This document shows, piece after piece, positions 61,152 to 64,000 of a DNA stretch of 64,000 bases. Both the position numbers and the translations under genes were made by a program. Within the stretch, counting starts at the first letter, position 1; every line of letters starts with the position of its first letter. Where the stretch lies: positions 1,860,001 through 1,924,000 of the forward strand of contig JAGTWJ010000003.1 of assembly GCA_020064725.1 (NCBI GenBank). The letters are read 5' to 3'. Source of the DNA: Drechslerella dactyloides. Lineage: Eukaryota; Ascomycota; Orbiliomycetes; Orbiliales; Orbiliaceae. The notes beneath the pieces are model-generated. The model was given only the letters and a program-made list of their open reading frames with translations. It ran no database searches and had not been told where the DNA came from.

Positions 61152-62910
61152 TCACGCCCTTCCAACCTTAAACGACAGCACGTCATTCTTCCCGCTCTCG
61201 ATCACATCCTCTTCCGCTACCTTGATACCTCCCACCGTCTCGGCATACGCGATCGGTGCGTCCCCCATGATTTTCCGCGCTACGTCGCCCACCGTCGCAC
61301 CCTTGCCCATCAATACACAGTCTCTAAACACCTCACCGCCTCCATCTCCACCGAACGAATGGATATTCCGCACCGGCCACACGGGCGTCAACCCCAGCAG
61401 CCGGGCAGCTGCCCTTAGCACCTCTACGACACCGGTGCTACCGTGTCGATAGAGTACTAGGTCTTTCAGGTTCTCCACGCGAGTATTCAACTTGTCGTCC
61501 ATGACTTTTAGATCCCCACCGGTGGGGTCACCATCGTCGACAAGGTCTTGCCGTGTATCGATGTATTCAGCGCCGGGAGCGTAGCGGATGTACCCCTGTT
61601 TTACGAGGCGGCGGAGGAAGATTTCTGCAATGGCTGAAGTGAGGACGATGGGTGCAGATGGATACTTCTTAGCGATTTTCGCAATATTCTATAGGACGTG
61701 CAAGTTAATATTCGGACGTCTTTGCATAAGAGCTGTGTATTGATCAACATGGATGCTTACCTTATCGGCGTCGGGGTGGTCAATCTTGTTGAGTGCGAGC
61801 ACCGTCGGGAATTTCTCGTCGATGAACGCATTGACGACCGATAGGACCGTGTCGTCGTCCCACGTCTCCAGCGGTGTCTTGAGGGATATTCTGTCAAGTG
61901 TCCGCTGTACTGTCGCAGCGTTGCTCCCGTATCCGGACAGCTGGTTCTGCAAAGACGCAACAGCCGTGGATTCTACCACAAAAACCCTACATCAGCAGCT
62001 GGATCCAATAGGCCGAATTCTTTACATATAACTTACTCGTCGCTATGTGCCGCCGCTTCACCCCGTCCCTGATATACGCTCGCAGCCACCATCCCGTTAG
62101 TTCGGGTTATTGATATGACAGCGGCTCGATGGGATATATAAAGGACCTCAAATTCGACCCGCACTCACCACTTCTCCATCAGGTTTCCGTATATCCACCG
62201 CATAATCTCCTCCCGCAGCCACACGATATCGTAGCTCGGATCATACCCGCGCGTCGTCTTGCCTTCCGCGTCGGTCGTCCCACTGACGTCAACAACATGC
62301 ACCAGACAGTCTGCATGCCGTAGGTCGTCCAGGAATTTATTCCTACCCGGCGACATCATCAGTACCACATATGGTATCCTTCGATAAAACCAAGCAATGC
62401 GTGACTATGACGAACCCTAATCCTCGCCCCTGATGTGCGCCGGGTACTAGTCCAGCGACATCGAGCAGCTCTATCGGCACGGAACGCTTGCCGTTCGTAC
62501 ACCACCCGTAGTTGGGCTTGCAGCGTGCTTCAAGGTCGTGGCGGGCACACGCACAGTCGACTTGCAGATACCCGATTGCGCCTAGACCACTATCAGCACT
62601 CTTGGTTCCACATATGCAAATCTAATAACAGTTTCACTTATGTATCATTCGAGCGCTTACGCTGTGGATCAATGGTGGTAAACCTGCAAGTCAACTGTCA
62701 GCGACAAGAAAGAGCACTGGTTGATGGTGTCGCAAGACGCACGGATAGTTCCCTGGGATGGCGCTTTGATCAGCCCACGGCTCTGCTCCGTCCAAAACGG
62801 TGTGGTACAACTATACCGACTTTACTCGACGCATCGGTCAGCGAGTTTAGCGTCGAGGATTTGCCGGACGACGGCTTCCCTACGAGCGCGATCAGCGGGT
62901 CGCGTCCCAT
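61152..62910 (-). CDS. Obg-like GTPase of the yeast Ygr210 type, 8 exons
   Basis: Exons are 62910-62817, 62752-62743, 62683-62661, 62581-62416, 62342-62169, 62068-62037, 61972-61761 and 61688-61152, giving 415 residues. The P-loop is [11 protein letters not shown] (about 9-19). The switch region [18 protein letters not shown] depends on a 10-nt exon. The G3 motif is [20 protein letters not shown], and G4 is NKID (228-231). The protein ends in a TGS domain ([19 protein letters not shown], then [10 protein letters not shown]). Length and motif order match the YchF/Obg-related subfamily of yeast YGR210C, cytosolic P-loop GTPases linked to ribosomes or translation; the exact role is unknown. All joins keep phase. 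It is divergent from the amidohydrolase gene, with 324 bp between starts. Confidence 0.93.
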
Positions 62911-63234
62911 CGTTGCAGTTGCACGGCGCTTCCCTCCTTCCAGGCGATTGTGGTCCGGTCAGACTTTGCGAGACGCCGACGGGGAACTGGGACGGTCTCC
63001 GGATGCATCGGGTTCTTGCGGACGGACACCAATTCTGCGCGACAACGCATTTCACGGAGAATTACCACATTCGCGTCGTCGTGTCCTCGTTGACGTCGAC
63101 TGTTCCACAAACACCACGCCCCGCTATCAGTGTGCCCCCTGCTATAAATATCTCCCCTCCCTCCCACTCCACCTCAACCTCTATTGTGAACACCACCACC
63201 CTCCCTGAGCGTACAGCTTTGGCTAGTCGCCACT
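62911..63234. other. divergent promoter between GTPase and amidohydrolase genes
   Basis: A 324-bp region serving both genes, CT-rich toward the amidohydrolase start (about 63150-63215). A TATAAATA at 63143-63150 faces the amidohydrolase. Confidence 0.6.
63143..63150 (+). promoter_or_regulatory. TATA box of the amidohydrolase gene
   Basis: TATAAATA about 85 bp upstream of the ATG at 63235, followed by a CT-rich tract common before fungal starts. Confidence 0.55.
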
Positions 63235-64000
63235 ATGCCCCCTATCCTTATCGACGCCCACATCCACCTGTTCCGCGACTCCGACCTTCCCAACTTCCGC
63301 TGGCAGCACCCCGACGGGCCCCTCTACAAATCACACGACCTCCCCGACTACATTGCCGCCATCTCACCAATCCCGCCATACTACGGCGGCTTCGTCTTCG
63401 TCGAAACCGACAGAAAATGGACAAACCCGACCTCGCCAACAACCGCCGATGAGCTCGTAGCCTGGCAGCACGTCCTCGAAGAATACCGCTACGTCCTGCA
63501 GATCGCCACTTCCCCAGGCAGACCTGCCGCTGAACGTAACCTCGTCCGCGGGATTGTTCCCTGGGCACCTATACACCAGGGCCGCGACGCAATGGTGCGC
63601 TACCAGAACCTGCTGGACGCAATCGACCTGGAAGTCGGGTATACGTCCGCTAGCGGTGACGGGAAGAACGAACTACTGGTCGGATACCGGTATCTCCTAC
63701 AGGGCGAGCCACCAGGCGTCGCTACCGCACCGGCGTTCATAGAGGGACTGGAGTTTATTCGTGACAGTGGACGGGTATTCGAGATCGGTGTCGACGTCAA
63801 CCGCTACGGCCTGTGGCAGCTGAAGGAGATGATCGAGACGCTGAGGAAGGTGCCTGGGCTGAAAGCTGTGTTCAACCACCTGGGCAAGCCGCCGTTGGGA
63901 CGAGAGCCAGAGGGTGGCATGGCTCGCTGGGAAGAGCTGATAGCCGAGTTGGCTACGCTACCAGACGTAGTTGTCAAGCTGTCCGGCGGCTTCAGCGAGC
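63235..64000 (+). CDS. amidohydrolase 2-type metal-dependent hydrolase, 5' part (cut by window end)
   Basis: The frame is open from the ATG at 63235 to the window end without an intron, giving the first 255 residues. The metal-binding HIH motif is at 9-11 in ILIDAHIHLF. A second conserved His is H215 in VFNHLGKPP, and KLSGG follows at 248-252. This is the amidohydrolase 2 family (TIM barrel; relatives include L-rhamnono- and L-fucono-lactonases and 2-pyrone-4,6-dicarboxylate lactonase). It probably hydrolyses a cyclic ester or amide in the cytosol. About 100 residues, including the expected catalytic Asp, lie beyond the window. Confidence 0.92.
   Translation, partial: MPPILIDAHIHLFRDSDLPNFRWQHPDGPLYKSHDLPDYIAAISPIPPYYGGFVFVETDRKWTNPTSPTTADELVAWQHVLEEYRYVLQIATSPGRPAAERNLVRGIVPWAPIHQGRDAMVRYQNLLDAIDLEVGYTSASGDGKNELLVGYRYLLQGEPPGVATAPAFIEGLEFIRDSGRVFEIGVDVNRYGLWQLKEMIETLRKVPGLKAVFNHLGKPPLGREPEGGMARWEELIAELATLPDVVVKLSGGFSE

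Noticed and set aside
1..64000. CRISPR arrays, operons or prokaryotic defence systems
   Set aside because: The window is clearly eukaryotic (spliced genes throughout), and no regularly spaced repeat array was seen.

Overview
The window reads as nuclear DNA of a filamentous ascomycete (Pezizomycotina). Nearly every gene is broken by short introns (about 50-140 nt) with GTRNGT donors and CTRAY-like branch sites. The protein families are typical of this group: fungal rhodopsin-domain membrane proteins, a LaeA-like methyltransferase, DUF6594, DUF3074, GH5/CBM1 and AA12 secreted enzymes, and GPI-anchored Ser/Thr-rich proteins. One very AT-rich inverted-repeat element looks like a transposon remnant eroded by C-to-T mutation (RIP-like). 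The species cannot be named from sequence alone. I rebuilt the exon structures by hand from splice sites, reading phase and family similarity, so small boundary errors are possible.

Layout. 1.5-2.0 kb: small GPI-type secreted protein (-). 4.9-6.5 kb: O-methyltransferase (+). 8.3-10.2 kb: LaeA-like TAM-domain methyltransferase (+). 11.3-12.9 kb: DUF6594 membrane protein (-). 14.1-15.9 kb: CBM1-GH5 endoglucanase (-). 19.3-21.3 kb: peptide-N-glycosidase A-like protein (-). 22.1-22.7 kb: small multi-pass membrane protein (-). 25.3-26.7 kb: two paralogous Cys-motif proteins (+). 26.9-28.3 kb: lactonase-family beta-propeller (-). 28.7-30.7 kb: rhodopsin-domain protein in eight exons (-). 31.6-32.7 kb: DUF3074 START-like protein (-). 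35.1-36.2 kb: AT-rich palindromic TIR element. 36.7-38.1 kb: conserved secreted GPI-type protein (+). 39.0-40.7 kb: AA12-like PQQ-dependent sugar dehydrogenase (-). 42.8-44.2 kb: Ser/Pro-rich GPI adhesin-like protein (+). 45.0-46.0 kb: Cys-rich secreted protein with CBM1-like modules and a Kex2 site (-). 47.8-49.6 kb: second rhodopsin-domain protein with a charged C-terminal coiled coil (+). 50.9-51.8 kb: enoyl-CoA hydratase/isomerase (+). 57.0-58.6 kb: MFS transporter (-). 61.2-62.9 kb: Obg-like GTPase of the yeast Ygr210 type (-). 63.2-64.0 kb: start of an amidohydrolase (+), cut by the window end.

How they fit together. This is an accessory, gene-sparse neighbourhood rich in secreted and membrane proteins. 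There is no polyketide synthase, NRPS or terpene synthase, so the two methyltransferases are not shown to belong to a metabolite cluster. The secreted set (endoglucanase, N-glycan amidase, AA12 dehydrogenase, CBM1-like protein, GPI proteins) fits plant-polymer or cell-surface biology. Long gaps (15.9-19.3, 32.7-35.1, 51.9-57.0, 58.6-61.2 kb) show no convincing gene. The most unusual observations are the palindromic AT-rich element with paired 17-bp repeats at each end, the adjacent Cys-motif paralogs, a 10-nt microexon in the GTPase, and an apparent GC-AG intron in the transporter. I did not find a clearly new multi-gene system.
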